From NCBI GenBank assembly GCA_913042065.1, contig CAJWKB010000007.1:1-32345 (forward strand): a DNA stretch of 32,345 bases. Reading direction: 5' to 3'. Source of the DNA: an uncultured Alphaproteobacteria bacterium (GTDB lineage: Bacteria > Pseudomonadota > Alphaproteobacteria > Puniceispirillales > Puniceispirillaceae). The translations under genes and the position numbers were made by a program. Shown piece by piece: positions 1-8,875 of the stretch; position 1 is the stretch's first letter; each line of letters starts with the position of its first letter. The notes under the pieces are model-generated. The model saw only the letters and a program-made list of their open reading frames with translations, had not been told where the DNA came from and made no database searches.

Positions 1-521
1 ACGATTTGGCCCTGGAGATCGTCGGCGCCCGGATTGCTAGTCCGGTTCAAGATGAAAAGACCGCTGCCCGTTGCGTCGGCCTGTTCCAAAAAGGGTGTCA
101 GCGTATCAATACCAAGCCAAGGGCTGATCGTCAGCGCGTCCGACGGGAATGCGGCGTCATGCCCCATCCAGCCGGTGGCATAGGCGGTTGAGGTGCTGCC
201 AATATCACCGCGCTTTGCATCCATCACCACTAAAAGCCCAGCCTCGACCGCGTCGCGGCCAAGTTCGGCAAGCACCTCCATACCGGCCGGGCCATGCTGT
301 TCAAAAAAAGCCACCTGCGGTTTGATCGCGGCGACCTTGCCAATCGCCTGATCGAGGCAGGCTTTAGTAAAATCTCGCATAGCAAATGCGCCTGCGGCAC
401 TGCCGGGCACGCCGCTGCCAAACAGTGGCGGGATCATCGTCATATGTGGATCGATCCCCATGCATAGCACGGTGCCAGTCTGTCTGTTAGCCTCGGTCAG
501 CCTGTCTGCAAAATTTATCAT
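1..521 (-). CDS. pyrF: Orotidine 5'-phosphate decarboxylase, type 2 (3' end outside window)
   Basis: This gene encodes OMP decarboxylase, the last step of de novo UMP synthesis, a cytosolic TIM-barrel enzyme. The reading frame is open from the ATG at 521 to the window edge, giving 173 residues and no stop, so roughly the last third is missing. The protein begins MINFADRLTEANRQTGTVLC, then has GIDPH near residue 23 and MDAKRGDIGSTSTAYA at about residues 100-115. The DAKRGD motif carries the catalytic Lys and Asp, and the following STSTAYA is typical of the type-2 subfamily. The start codon lies 18 bases beyond the end of gapR on the same strand, so co-transcription is likely. Identification is firm. 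Confidence 0.93.
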   Translation of the reverse strand, partial: MINFADRLTEANRQTGTVLCMGIDPHMTMIPPLFGSGVPGSAAGAFAMRDFTKACLDQAIGKVAAIKPQVAFFEQHGPAGMEVLAELGRDAVEAGLLVVMDAKRGDIGSTSTAYATGWMGHDAAFPSDALTISPWLGIDTLTPFLEQADATGSGLFILNRTSNPGADDLQGQI

Positions 522-539
522 GTTCCAGCCCGCTTTGTG

Positions 540-791
540 TCAGACTAGACCAAGCGCGCTACGATATGTTTTTAGCAGTTCATCCTGTTCGTTTAATAGT
601 TCACGGTCCATGCCCCGCAGGCGCACGATTTGGCGCATGATTTTAGGCTCGAAGCCCGTGGCCTTTGCTTCTGCATAGACATCTTTGATGTCGGCCATCA
701 ATGCTCGTTTCTCTTCCTCCAGTCGCTCAATTCGCTCAATTAATTGCTGTAATTGTTCGGCGCCGGCACCGGTTCCGGGAATGATTGCCAT
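540..791 (-). CDS. gapR: GapR family nucleoid-associated protein (DUF2312)
   Basis: This 83-residue protein matches the GapR/DUF2312 family, an alphaproteobacterial nucleoid protein that in Caulobacter binds overtwisted AT-rich DNA and supports replication and topoisomerase action. Residues 11-45 form a charged coiled-coil helix (LQQLIERIERLEEEKRALM). Then come the family signature DVYAEAKATGFEPKIMRQIV and a final helix with RLRGMDRELLNEQDELLKTY. The length is normal for the family. No strong Shine-Dalgarno sequence is seen before the ATG at 791. It sits between the DUF1244 gene and pyrF, all on the minus strand. The function is known for the Caulobacter homologue and inferred here. Confidence 0.93.
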   Translation of the reverse strand: MAIIPGTGAGAEQLQQLIERIERLEEEKRALMADIKDVYAEAKATGFEPKIMRQIVRLRGMDRELLNEQDELLKTYRSALGLV

Positions 792-846
792 GAATATTCC
801 AATCTAGGATGTCAGTTGTGGGTTATTTAGAGTGGTACGTGGTCTA

Positions 847-1149
847 CTATCTTCCTGCCGTAGTATGGTTCTTTTCGTAGGCAGCTTTTTGCTCCGGCGT
901 TGCCTCGGTCTGGTATTGCGCTTTCCAGTCGGCATATTCCATCCCATAAATGAACGTTCGTGCCTCGCTATCGGTCATCGCAATGTTATGATCTTCAGCA
1001 GCTTGACGATACCATTTGGACATGCAGTTGCGACAGAATCCCGACAGGTTCATCATATCGATATTCTGCACGTCTGTGCGTTTCTGTAGATGGGCGACGA
1101 GACGGCGGAATGCAGCAGCTTCAAGTTCGGTTGACGTTATCTTGTCCAT
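847..1149 (-). CDS. DUF1244 family protein (SMc04047-like)
   Basis: This 100-residue protein belongs to DUF1244, a small conserved family common in Alphaproteobacteria and some Gammaproteobacteria with no settled function. The diagnostic stretch is FRRLVAHLQKRTDVQNIDMM, followed by NLSGFCRNCMSKWYRQAA. The two Cys residues in FCRNC could bind a metal or form a redox pair, but this is inference. The C-terminal part contains EARTFIYGMEYADWKAQYQ, also typical. A good ribosome-binding site (GGAG, about 10 bases upstream) supports the ATG at 1149. It lies 55 bp upstream of gapR on the same strand and may head the gapR-pyrF transcript. Confidence 0.9.
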   Translation of the reverse strand: MDKITSTELEAAAFRRLVAHLQKRTDVQNIDMMNLSGFCRNCMSKWYRQAAEDHNIAMTDSEARTFIYGMEYADWKAQYQTEATPEQKAAYEKNHTTAGR

Positions 1150-1193
1150 TGATCACAATCTCCGAGTTAATTGGCTCCCCGTTCTTTGGGCTC

Positions 1194-1346
1194 CTAGTCT
1201 GTGCGTCTGCGCTTACAGTACCTGTTTGCGGCAGAGGTGGGCAACATCTTCACGTTCGGAACATAGTCATCCGGCAGCGGCCACGCAACCCAGTTTCTGG
1301 CTTTTGCAGTTGTATGACAGATAGCTTTTTTGGGGTTTTTAGCCAT
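1194..1346 (-). CDS. Possible small basic protein, unrecognised
   Basis: A 50-codon frame starts at the ATG at 1346 with GGAACGG just upstream. It encodes a basic peptide, MAKNPKKAICHTTAKARN at the N-terminus, then WVAWPLPDDYVPNVKM, ending in RYCKRRRTD. I do not recognise a family. It is supported by a plausible ribosome-binding site, a composition unlike random translation (Lys/Arg-rich ends around a Trp/Pro core) and its location in the only sizeable gap here. Against it are its short length and the overlap of its start with an inverted repeat. An upstream in-frame ATG at 1376 would add 10 residues but has no clear binding site. Confidence 0.33.
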   Translation of the reverse strand: MAKNPKKAICHTTAKARNWVAWPLPDDYVPNVKMLPTSAANRYCKRRRTD

Positions 1347-1396
1347 TCCGTTCCACGTAGTTTGAAACGATTTCAAAAAATTTTGGCATGGCTAAA
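1338..1396. promoter_or_regulatory. Nested inverted repeats in the mntR upstream region
   Basis: TTTAGCCAT at 1338-1346 is exactly mirrored by ATGGCTAAA at 1388-1396. Nearly concentric inside it is TTGAAA-CGA-TTTCAA at 1362-1376, a perfect 6+3+6 inverted repeat. The segment lies 55-113 bp upstream of the mntR start in an AT-rich stretch that also holds a TATAAAAT-like element at 1412-1419. It could be an autoregulatory operator for MntR or a site for the divergent small frame. No experimental consensus was matched, so the role is inference. The rest of the 1150-1450 gap holds only the small frame described separately. Confidence 0.4.
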
Positions 1397-1450
1397 CTTG
1401 TTGGACTTCTTTATAAAATATTTAATAAGTAGTTCACCAGAGGCAACCGT

Positions 1451-1891
1451 ATGGCGCAGCAAGGAAGCAAAACCAACGGCGAAGTAATCGTCACCGAAAG
1501 TGCAGCGAAATTTGATCGAATTCGGCGAGCGCATCAGAGTGAAGTTGCTGAGGATTATGTTGAGATGATCGCTGATCTGATTGTTGAGAATGGTGAGGCT
1601 CGAACAGTCGATCTTGCCGCTCGCTTCGGCGTGACTAGCCCGACTGTAAACGCGATTATCCAGCGTCTTGCCCGTGAGGATCTGGTTGAAACGAGGCCTT
1701 ATCGTTCGATTTTCCTAACAGAGAAAGGCACAGCTCTTGCCGAGGCAAGTAGACAGCGTCACAAAATTGTCCGTGATTTTCTGGTGTCCATTGGTGTGCC
1801 GGAGGCGATCGCTGAGGAGGATGCTGAGGGTGTCGAGCATCATGTAAGCCCGGAAACGCTAGATATTTTTTCTCGTATTACTGGTAGGTAG
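1451..1891 (+). CDS. mntR: Manganese-responsive transcriptional regulator, MntR/DtxR family
   Basis: This 146-residue protein is a metal-dependent DNA-binding repressor of the DtxR superfamily, MntR type, which senses Mn2+ and represses manganese importers. Residues 30-95 form the winged helix-turn-helix, with AEDYVEMIADLIVENGEART, then DLAARFGVTSPTVNAIIQRL as the recognition region. The dimerisation and metal-binding half contains RQRHKIVRDFLVSIGVPE and the signature AEEDAEGVEHHVS, where the Glu, Asp and His residues are the expected Mn ligands. The length fits MntR, which lacks the SH3 domain of DtxR. AGAGG about 8 bases before the ATG supports the start. No manganese transporter gene is in the window. 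It converges with the GT39 gene, with 12 bp between. Confidence 0.88.
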   Translation: MAQQGSKTNGEVIVTESAAKFDRIRRAHQSEVAEDYVEMIADLIVENGEARTVDLAARFGVTSPTVNAIIQRLAREDLVETRPYRSIFLTEKGTALAEASRQRHKIVRDFLVSIGVPEAIAEEDAEGVEHHVSPETLDIFSRITGR

Positions 1892-1903
1892 AAAGCATGA
1901 TAA

Positions 1904-3409
1904 TCATAGATCAGGCTTTTCTCGCCCCTGATGCAGATAGAGAATACGCCGGCGGTTGTCGCTAATAGGCACATCCGAAACGGCGGGCACTCTAACCCAT
2001 TCCACCCCTTCCAATCTTGGTGCTTCTGGCGAACCGCTAAGCGCCAGGATCTTTCGGCCTGGTAATGGTTTCCAAGGATAATTCGCCTCAAAATGGTTGC
2101 TTGGGATGTTGTCCGCGTCATGGATTAGGATGTTGATGCTGCTGTGGTGGAAATGCCAGTTCAGTAGCGCTGCTACCGCCCGTCTGTTAGCGATTACGGT
2201 CTGTGTGCCGGATCTGGTAAGTGCGGTCTCCACATCATCGGCCAGCATTGACCAGCCCTTTAGCCTCCGCAGCGGATCGGATTTTGGTGTGAGTGGCCCC
2301 ATATCAGCAGCACTACTGGCAACCAGAAAAATCAGAGCAACGCCGCCATTGATCCCGGCACTAAGCAGTCCCCATTGCCAGCCGTTACGTGTGATCCAAC
2401 CTGACAGCCACACTACCAGCGCGGGCATCGCGGTGAGGGCCCAATTTGCGTTGGCCTCACTGACAAAGGCTTGCAGTGACATTAGGGCGATTGATGGGAC
2501 CGATAAGCAGATTAACAGCCGGTCCGCCATCGTGCTTTGTCTAGGCCAGATGATTAGCAGCATCAGGGCAAAACAGAGCGGTCCGGCTGTGACAAACTGG
2601 GCACCCAGAAACGCCGCGCTCCCAACTAGAGTGTAGGATTGCCTTGCTAGATTTGCATTGTCGCCAAGATGCCGCACTGTGGCAAAATCATGCAGCAAGT
2701 TCCAGCCGAGATTCGGGCTTGCCGCTAGCAGCATTCCGGCCAGCAACAAACCGATTTGACGCGCCGTGACATCAGAGGACCCCATGTCCGCCGTTGGCTG
2801 GGTGGTGCGATGTCGGCGTTGCCAGATCCAGAAAAGAACAACACCAACTGCAAAATAGATAGCTGCATATTTTGCCAGCATTCCACCACCGATCATGACA
2901 CCCGCAAGAGCCATGCTGGCTTTGGGGTTGATCCGGTGGTGGAGCGCGCCGACGGTAAACATTAGTGCTGTGCTCCAGAAAAATAGCAGAGGTGTGTCGG
3001 TGGACATGACAAAGCTGCCAAGGCTGACGGCGGGAAGCAGCATCCACAACACCGCGCCCCAGCGTCCAGCGACATCGCCATATAGCCACCGCGCGGTCTG
3101 CCAAATCATCAAACTGGTGCCAAGATGAAGCCAGGGGGCGGCAATCCGCACGGCCCAGCTCTCATGCCCGAACAGCCCGTGCGTTATGGCTATGATCCAG
3201 CTGGTCATCGGTGGTTTGGTGTAATAACCAAAATCGAAGTGCTGGCTCCACAACCAATATTGTGCTTCGTCAACACCGAGCTCAAGTGACGTCACTAAAA
3301 GAGAAAAAGTGCGCAGCAACGCCACTCCAACGAGGACGATTAGCACATATCTGTCGCGCTGGTGCGCATGCGCTGAGGTGGAAACAGATGTAGCCTTTGC
3401 TGCATGCAT
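1904..3409 (-). CDS. Glycosyltransferase family 39 membrane protein (ArnT/PMT-like)
   Basis: This 501-residue polytopic inner-membrane protein belongs to the GT39/GT83 (PMT, ArnT) group, which transfers sugars from polyprenyl-phosphate donors to lipid A or other envelope acceptors on the periplasmic side. After a short cytoplasmic tail comes a first membrane helix (VLIVLVGVALLRTFSLLV), then GVDEAQYW with the acidic catalytic pair expected in the first periplasmic loop, then YYTKPPMTSW, matching the conserved KPP motif. About ten further hydrophobic segments follow to roughly residue 390, then a soluble C-terminal domain. The ATG at 3409 has AAGGA six bases upstream. The frame extends upstream but that part looks non-coding. 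The exact substrate cannot be read. Confidence 0.82.
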   Translation of the reverse strand: MHAAKATSVSTSAHAHQRDRYVLIVLVGVALLRTFSLLVTSLELGVDEAQYWLWSQHFDFGYYTKPPMTSWIIAITHGLFGHESWAVRIAAPWLHLGTSLMIWQTARWLYGDVAGRWGAVLWMLLPAVSLGSFVMSTDTPLLFFWSTALMFTVGALHHRINPKASMALAGVMIGGGMLAKYAAIYFAVGVVLFWIWQRRHRTTQPTADMGSSDVTARQIGLLLAGMLLAASPNLGWNLLHDFATVRHLGDNANLARQSYTLVGSAAFLGAQFVTAGPLCFALMLLIIWPRQSTMADRLLICLSVPSIALMSLQAFVSEANANWALTAMPALVVWLSGWITRNGWQWGLLSAGINGGVALIFLVASSAADMGPLTPKSDPLRRLKGWSMLADDVETALTRSGTQTVIANRRAVAALLNWHFHHSSINILIHDADNIPSNHFEANYPWKPLPGRKILALSGSPEAPRLEGVEWVRVPAVSDVPISDNRRRILYLHQGREKPDL

Positions 3410-3519
3410 TGAGTATCCTTTTTTAGCTTTTGGACAGTCCAGCGGTGCCGTCCAGTCCCAGAGTTCACCCTGACGGGGATTACAGAACCTATAGGGACTA
3501 TAAAAACAATAGGTGCGAC

Positions 3520-5169
3520 ATGTCATCAGATGAAAGTGTTTTTGGGGTCTCATCACACGCTGATTGGGCGGAAATGGTCACAAAGCTGCTCGGCGGCACG
3601 TCACCTGAGAGTCTGAATCGGATTGATGAGGATGGTCTAGTGGTTTCGGCTCTCTATGAGATCGATCCTGCTGTCAGAACTGAGGCAAGTCTTGCGCTCC
3701 AAATGCCACAGGCACCTGCTGACCGAGTCAGATATGGCTGGGACATTTGTCAGCCGATCTTTCTTGCCGATCTCCAGCACACTTCGCTCACCGCCGCCAA
3801 CAGCAGTATACTCACCGCGCTTGAGACTGGTGCCAGCAGCCTCTGGCTGTCCAGTGATGAAGATATAACTGCGGTGCTGCCAGCTCTGTTTGATCAGGTG
3901 TTTTTGCCGGCGATCAGCATCATTATTGATTCACCTAATTCCGTTGATTTGCCTAAGCTCCTGCAGGCACTTGCCGGTGAAGAGGCAATCTCGCTTCACT
4001 TTGCCAACTCACCGCTCTACCAATCAACTATCGCTGCCGGTCTTGAACTGGCTTCTGATCCTAGCCTCACTGGAATTTTCATGGTTGATGGCTGGGTCCT
4101 CCATAATGGGGGTCATACCAATGTTGCCGAGCTGGCTGCTGTGTTGGCTGGTGTTGCTGCGGTTTTGCGGGCCGGCCATGAGGCTGGTTATGACCTGGCG
4201 GCGCTGACCAGCCGAATTTCCCTGACGGTGGCGCTGCCTGCTGATATGTTTGATGGTATTGCCAAGCTGCGTGCGATGCGCCAGCTGTTGACCAGTCTTT
4301 TTGCTGGCCTCGCGCTTGGTCCGATAGGGCTTCCACGCCTGATTGGGCGGCCATCCTTGCGGATGATGTCGCTGCTTTATCCCGAGGAGAACATGTTGCG
4401 CAACACAACCGCGCTACTTGGTGGAGCGATCGGTGGTGCAGACGCGATGGTGGCATTGGGTCATGACTATCTGTCCGGCGAGACTGAGGCGGCGCGCCGC
4501 CTCGCCCGTATGGCACAGCTGATGATGATTGAGGAATCTGGTCTGGCGCGCTCGCTTGACCCAGCTGGCGGTTCCGCCTTCATCGAGAGCAGAACGGATA
4601 AGCTGGCTAGCGCGGCCTGGACGCAGTTTCAGACAATTGAGGAACAGGGTGGCCTGCCAGAGTTTGCTGCGTCAGGTTCGTTGGCGGCACTGGCCGAGGC
4701 AGCGAATGCTGAGCGGGAGGCGGCGCTACGGGCTGGCAAGACGCAGCTTGTCGGTGTAACGTTGCAACCAGCCCCGGATGATCCGGCATCATTGGTCCAT
4801 CTATCAGAAAATCCCGTCCGTCCGGCGGCACTAGTTGAGGTGATCCGCCGAGAGGCGAAAGCCGCCCTGCCGCGAATACTTGTCTTGCGGGCTGAAAGCC
4901 CCGACGCGGCACAATCGAAGCGTGAAAAGGCGGTCACCAAGCTGCTGGCGATTGCCGGTGTGCATCCGGTGGTGCTTGGCTGTGGCGCCAATCAGGATGC
5001 GGCACTTGCGGCTGCAAGGCCCGATATCATTATCAGCTGTCTTGATGCTGATAGCAGCGCTGTTGATGTCTTGTCGCCCGGATGCCTGCTTGTCGATGCT
5101 GGGGATCTGTTGTCGGATGCTGACCAGCTTGGCAGGTTGCGCGCGATGATTTCAGGGGTGGCTGCATGA
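3520..5169 (+). CDS. mutA: Methylmalonyl-CoA mutase, small (beta) subunit
   Basis: This 549-residue protein is the non-catalytic partner of the two-subunit methylmalonyl-CoA mutase, which interconverts (R)-methylmalonyl-CoA and succinyl-CoA. It shows the mutase TIM-barrel in degenerate form: [12 protein letters not shown] near residue 70, [16 protein letters not shown] at about 190, and [20 protein letters not shown] near 290, which matches the small-subunit version of the catalytic-chain RNTQ region. A Rossmann-like C-terminal domain is present ([20 protein letters not shown]) but the cobalamin motif DxHxxG is absent, as expected for this subunit. AGGTG before the ATG at 3520 fixes the start; the frame extends further upstream from a TTG. 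It overlaps mutB by ATGA, so translation is probably coupled. Confidence 0.92.
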   Translation: MSSDESVFGVSSHADWAEMVTKLLGGTSPESLNRIDEDGLVVSALYEIDPAVRTEASLALQMPQAPADRVRYGWDICQPIFLADLQHTSLTAANSSILTALETGASSLWLSSDEDITAVLPALFDQVFLPAISIIIDSPNSVDLPKLLQALAGEEAISLHFANSPLYQSTIAAGLELASDPSLTGIFMVDGWVLHNGGHTNVAELAAVLAGVAAVLRAGHEAGYDLAALTSRISLTVALPADMFDGIAKLRAMRQLLTSLFAGLALGPIGLPRLIGRPSLRMMSLLYPEENMLRNTTALLGGAIGGADAMVALGHDYLSGETEAARRLARMAQLMMIEESGLARSLDPAGGSAFIESRTDKLASAAWTQFQTIEEQGGLPEFAASGSLAALAEAANAEREAALRAGKTQLVGVTLQPAPDDPASLVHLSENPVRPAALVEVIRREAKAALPRILVLRAESPDAAQSKREKAVTKLLAIAGVHPVVLGCGANQDAALAAARPDIIISCLDADSSAVDVLSPGCLLVDAGDLLSDADQLGRLRAMISGVAA

Positions 5170-7340
5170 ACAAGCGCAAATTTCCAGATTTCACCAAAAT
5201 GGATTTCAGTCCCTCGGCCAGCAGTCTGCGATCTCAGGTAGATCTCGATCACATGCCCGACGACTACATCACTGCCGAACGGATTGCCATTCCCGCGATT
5301 GTGTCGCCAAATGCAGGTGCGACCGCTCTGGCAGCGCGCACTATACCTGGAGCGGCACCGTTTCTGCGTGGACCTTATCCAACTATGTATGCGACTCGAC
5401 CCTGGACGATCCGGCAATATGCCGGTTTCTCGACTGCTGAAGAATCTAACGCCTTCTATCGGCGCAATCTTGCCGCCGGACAGATGGGACTTTCTGTGGC
5501 TTTCGATTTGCCAACCCATCGCGGGTATGACTCAGATAATGATCTGGTTGCTGATGATGTTGGCATGGCCGGGGTGGCGATTGACTCGATTGACGATATG
5601 AACACTCTGTTCCGCGATATTCCGCTGGACCGAATGAGTGTCTCAATGACGATGAATGGCGCAGTTTTGCCGGTGCTTGCCCTGTTCATCAGTGCCGCTG
5701 GCGAGCAGGGAGTGCCAGCTGAGGCGTTGGCCGGCACCATCCAGAATGATGTGCTCAAGGAATTCATGGTGCGCAATACTTATATCTATCCGCCTGCCCC
5801 GTCGATGCGGATTGTCTCGGATATTTTTGGCTATTGCGCCAACCACATGCCAAAATTTAATTTTATATCAGTTTCCGGCTATCACATGCAGGAAGCAGGG
5901 GCTTCAGCGGATCTGGAGCTTGCCTACACACTTGCCGATGGGTTGGAATATGTGCGCGCTGGTGTTGCTGCGGGCCTTGATGTAGATACGTTTGCTCCCC
6001 GTCTGTCCTTCTTCTTTGCCATCGGCATGAATTATTTCATGGAAGTGGCCAAGCTGCGTGCGGCGCGCTTGCTCTGGGCCGAAATGATGCAGGCACATTT
6101 TGCGCCGAAGAATCCAAAATCACTCATGTTGCGTACACATTGCCAAACCTCGGGCTGGTCGCTTGCGGCGCAGGATGTTTTCAACAATGTCGTTCGTACA
6201 TGCATTGAAGGTAGTGCCGCAGTCGCTGGGCACACGCAGTCGCTGCACACAAACTCGCTCGATGAGGCGCTTGGCCTGCCTACCGAATATGCCGCGCGCA
6301 TCGCCCGTAACACACAGCTGCACCTGCAGACTGAAGCCAATATGGCGCATGTTATCGATCCTTTTGGTGGCTCACATCTTGTCGAGACACTAACACAAGA
6401 GCTTGCCAGCAGGGCCCGCGCCCATATTGCCGAAATCGAGGCTCTTGGTGGTATGGCCGTGGCCATTGATGAAGGCCTGCCCAAGCTCCGGATCGAGGAG
6501 GTAGCAACCGCAACGCAAGCGCAGATTGACTCAGGTGGCCAGATTATCGTTGGCGTCAACAAATACCAGCCGGCAACCACTGGATCCATCGCCGAGGAGG
6601 TGCAGGTGCGCCGCATTGACAACCGCGATGTCCGCGCCCAGCAGATTACCAGCCTAAAAAAAATCCGGGCTGATCGTGATCCGGCGCGTGTTGGCGCGGC
6701 GCTGGAAGCGCTAAGTGCAGCAGCGGCTGGCGATGAAAATTTGATGCCCCGGGCTATCGAGGCAGCCCGCTCACGAGCGACAGTTGGTGAAATGTCTGAG
6801 GCGCTTGTAAAGCACTTTGGTCGCCATCAGCCCAGAATCAATGGTGTTCGCGGCGTGTGGAATCAACATATGCATGGTATTCGAGATATCGAAATCCTAA
6901 AGGATAGAGTTAAGTCCTTTGTCGCTGCAACGGGCAGACCACCGAGGATTCTGGTTGCCAAACTCGGCCAGGATGGGCATGACCGTGGCCAGAAAGTGAT
7001 TGCCTCGGCTTTTGCCGATCTGGGGTTTGCGGTGACAACTGGCCCGTTGTTTCAGAGTCCGGATGAGGTCTATGATCTGGCTATCGAACATGATGTCGAT
7101 GTAGTCGGCGTTTCGACGCTGGCGGCCAGCCATCTCAATCAGGTTCCGGCTCTGCGGCGCCGTCTTGACAGTGGCGAGGGGCAACATATTGAGCTTGTCG
7201 TTGGTGGCGTCATTCCGCCGGGTGATATTCCGACGCTTGAGGCTGCTGGTGCCGCCGCAGTGTTTCTGCCTGGAACAAAATCAACCGACGCCGCCGCCCG
7301 CCTTCTTGATCTTCTGGCCCGCCGTCGCAATATCACCTAA
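5166..7340 (+). CDS. mutB: Methylmalonyl-CoA mutase, large (alpha) subunit
   Basis: This 724-residue catalytic subunit carries out the adenosylcobalamin-dependent rearrangement of methylmalonyl-CoA to succinyl-CoA, the last step of propionyl-CoA assimilation. The barrel contains [20 protein letters not shown] near residue 75, [14 protein letters not shown] near 115, and [12 protein letters not shown] near 235. The CoA-site segment [20 protein letters not shown] lies near 360. The C-terminal B12 domain has D603-G-H605-D-R-G608, the DxHxxG motif whose His is the lower cobalt ligand. The length is normal. Its start overlaps the mutA stop. No mutase chaperone (MeaB) or epimerase gene follows; sufE does. 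mmsA at 26 kb could feed it propionyl-CoA after carboxylation. Confidence 0.96.
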   Translation: MNKRKFPDFTKMDFSPSASSLRSQVDLDHMPDDYITAERIAIPAIVSPNAGATALAARTIPGAAPFLRGPYPTMYATRPWTIRQYAGFSTAEESNAFYRRNLAAGQMGLSVAFDLPTHRGYDSDNDLVADDVGMAGVAIDSIDDMNTLFRDIPLDRMSVSMTMNGAVLPVLALFISAAGEQGVPAEALAGTIQNDVLKEFMVRNTYIYPPAPSMRIVSDIFGYCANHMPKFNFISVSGYHMQEAGASADLELAYTLADGLEYVRAGVAAGLDVDTFAPRLSFFFAIGMNYFMEVAKLRAARLLWAEMMQAHFAPKNPKSLMLRTHCQTSGWSLAAQDVFNNVVRTCIEGSAAVAGHTQSLHTNSLDEALGLPTEYAARIARNTQLHLQTEANMAHVIDPFGGSHLVETLTQELASRARAHIAEIEALGGMAVAIDEGLPKLRIEEVATATQAQIDSGGQIIVGVNKYQPATTGSIAEEVQVRRIDNRDVRAQQITSLKKIRADRDPARVGAALEALSAAAAGDENLMPRAIEAARSRATVGEMSEALVKHFGRHQPRINGVRGVWNQHMHGIRDIEILKDRVKSFVAATGRPPRILVAKLGQDGHDRGQKVIASAFADLGFAVTTGPLFQSPDEVYDLAIEHDVDVVGVSTLAASHLNQVPALRRRLDSGEGQHIELVVGGVIPPGDIPTLEAAGAAAVFLPGTKSTDAAARLLDLLARRRNIT

Positions 7341-7394
7341 GCCGTCTTCGAGACGTGCCACCTCAACACGCCATTCTTATAACAGGTAAATGCC

Positions 7395-7802
7395 ATGAAT
7401 AGAGCCGCCAAAGCTGCCACTGAGATTACTGAGGAATTCAAGTTTCTCGATGATTGGGAAGACCGGTATCAGCTTTTGATTGATCAGGGGCGGCGTCTCG
7501 CCCCACTGCCAAGCCAGTATTTGCAGGACGAATATCGGCTACGCGGCTGCCAATCAGTTGTGCATTTCGCCGCCGAAAGATCTGTAGATAACGAGATCAT
7601 TTTCCACGCGGCCTCTGATGCCGCGATTGTTCAAGGTTTGATCGCGCTGCTACTGCGCGTTTATTCCGGGCGTACCGCCGAAGAAATACGTGAAACTGAA
7701 CCCCAATTTTTGCGCGATATAGGGCTCGACTCGCATTTATCAGCAACCCGCAAAAATGGTCTTGCCAGCATGGTGACGGCGATCAAGGGCGCAGCGGGCT
7801 AG
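7395..7802 (+). CDS. sufE: Cysteine desulfuration protein SufE
   Basis: This 135-residue SufE-family protein accepts persulfide sulfur from a SufS-type cysteine desulfurase and passes it to the SUF iron-sulfur scaffold in the cytosol. The conserved acceptor cysteine is Cys52 in RLRGCQSVV. Other family marks are LPSQYLQDEYRLRGCQS, then VYSGRTAEEI, and the C-terminal HLSATRKNGLASMV. The length is normal. It follows mutB by 54 bp on the same strand, a gap that holds a small hairpin but no good terminator, so it may share a transcript. No other suf genes are in the window. Confidence 0.93.
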   Translation: MNRAAKAATEITEEFKFLDDWEDRYQLLIDQGRRLAPLPSQYLQDEYRLRGCQSVVHFAAERSVDNEIIFHAASDAAIVQGLIALLLRVYSGRTAEEIRETEPQFLRDIGLDSHLSATRKNGLASMVTAIKGAAG

Positions 7803-7809
7803 CGTTGTC

Positions 7810-8799
7810 TTAGCCTGGCGCCCTCTCGGCACGTGGGGTGCAGCCATAGCACTCGCGGTAGCACTTGGAAAAATGTGAGGCCGAGACGAAGCCACAGGCC
7901 AGTGCTACCGACAAGATAGACATCGAGGTCTGACGCAGCAGATGGCGCGCCCTTGCCAATCGTAGATTGAGGTAATAACGAGTCGGCGTAGTGTTCAGAT
8001 ATTTTCTGAACAACCGCTCGAGCTGGCGTGTTGACAGGTTCGTCGTGCGGGCGATGTCGGTCTGCGCTAGAGGTTCTTCCAAGTTATCTTCCATCGTTTT
8101 TACGACAGCCAGCAATTTCGGATGGCTGACCCCGAGCCGCGAGCGCAATTCCATCCTCTGCCGGTCGGTCGGCTCGCGAATTCGGTCATGGATGAATTGG
8201 TCGGAAACTTCGGCGGCAAGCGCTGCCCCATGCGCCTGGGTGATTAGATTGAGCATCATATCCAATGATGCTGTTCCACCCGAGCAGGTGACTCGCGTTC
8301 CGTCCACCTCAAACAGATCGTTAGTGATTTCCAATTCTGGAAATTCTTCAGAAAGGCCGTCGATATTTTCCCAGTGGATCGTACAGCGACGTCCATCAAG
8401 AAGGCCAGCGGCAGCCATCACGTAAGTGCCAGTACAAATTGCGCCGATGACCGCACCATTCCGGTCGAGGCGGCGGATCAGATTGAGGATGTTCTTGTCG
8501 GTGTTTTTGCGCACATTTACCCCAGCGCAAACGAAAACCATTCTGCATTCCTGCAAAATTGCATGATCTCCATCGGCTCGTACCTCGACGCCATTGCTTG
8601 CCTTTGCCACCGTCCCGCTAGGGCTAGCGATCACCCAACGGAATAACTCCTTATTGGATTGTCTGTTTGATGCTCGCAGAGGTTCTAGCGCCGAAGCAAA
8701 GGCAATCATCGAAAACTCATTGAGCAGCAGAAATCCAATTTGCTGTGGTCTTGCTGGATCCTCTTGCCGAAGCAAGCTTTCAATTGTCTGAATGCTCAT
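7810..8799 (-). CDS. GlxA-family AraC regulator with DJ-1/PfpI domain (GbdR/CdhR-like)
   Basis: This 329-residue transcription factor has an N-terminal class-I-amidotransferase/DJ-1-like sensor domain (about residues 20-190, starting IGFLLLNEFSMIAFASALEP) and a C-terminal AraC double helix-turn-helix (about 225-325, with DIARTTNLSTRQLERLF and ALACGFVSASHFSKCYRECY). The FLLLNEFSMIAFASALEPLR opening is characteristic of the group holding GbdR (glycine betaine and dimethylglycine) and CdhR (carnitine). The ATG at 8799 is preceded by AAGGA six bases upstream. The window holds betaine uptake, betB and carnitine catabolism genes, so a role in sensing carnitine or betaine is plausible. Paired TGTCGGA repeats lie just upstream. 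The effector is inferred, not shown; an arginine or other amine regulator is possible. Confidence 0.85.
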   Translation of the reverse strand: MSIQTIESLLRQEDPARPQQIGFLLLNEFSMIAFASALEPLRASNRQSNKELFRWVIASPSGTVAKASNGVEVRADGDHAILQECRMVFVCAGVNVRKNTDKNILNLIRRLDRNGAVIGAICTGTYVMAAAGLLDGRRCTIHWENIDGLSEEFPELEITNDLFEVDGTRVTCSGGTASLDMMLNLITQAHGAALAAEVSDQFIHDRIREPTDRQRMELRSRLGVSHPKLLAVVKTMEDNLEEPLAQTDIARTTNLSTRQLERLFRKYLNTTPTRYYLNLRLARARHLLRQTSMSILSVALACGFVSASHFSKCYRECYGCTPRAERAPG

Positions 8800-8875
8800 C
8801 GCCAATCCTTGATATGCGTGCGATCGTTAGGCTTTAGTGCAATACCAACCTTTAAACCCCTACTACGCCAATTTT

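Noticed and set aside
960..1487. 175-codon plus-strand frame over the DUF1244 and mntR upstream region
   Set aside because: It overlaps a conserved gene in antisense and the start of mntR in another frame, and its translation has no protein-like pattern.
6032..6622. 196-codon open frame antisense to mutB
   Set aside because: It is entirely inside a strongly conserved mutB region, its translation is Ser/Ala/Arg/Cys-rich with no family resemblance, and it arises from codon bias on the opposite strand.
5166..7340. Ethylmalonyl-CoA or isobutyryl-CoA mutase as an alternative for the large subunit
   Set aside because: The presence of a dedicated small subunit overlapping by ATGA and the C-terminal B12 domain on the large chain fit two-subunit methylmalonyl-CoA mutase better.
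7343..7355. CGTCT-TCG-AGACG hairpin between mutB and sufE
   Set aside because: The stem is only five pairs and no T-run follows, so it is not a convincing terminator.
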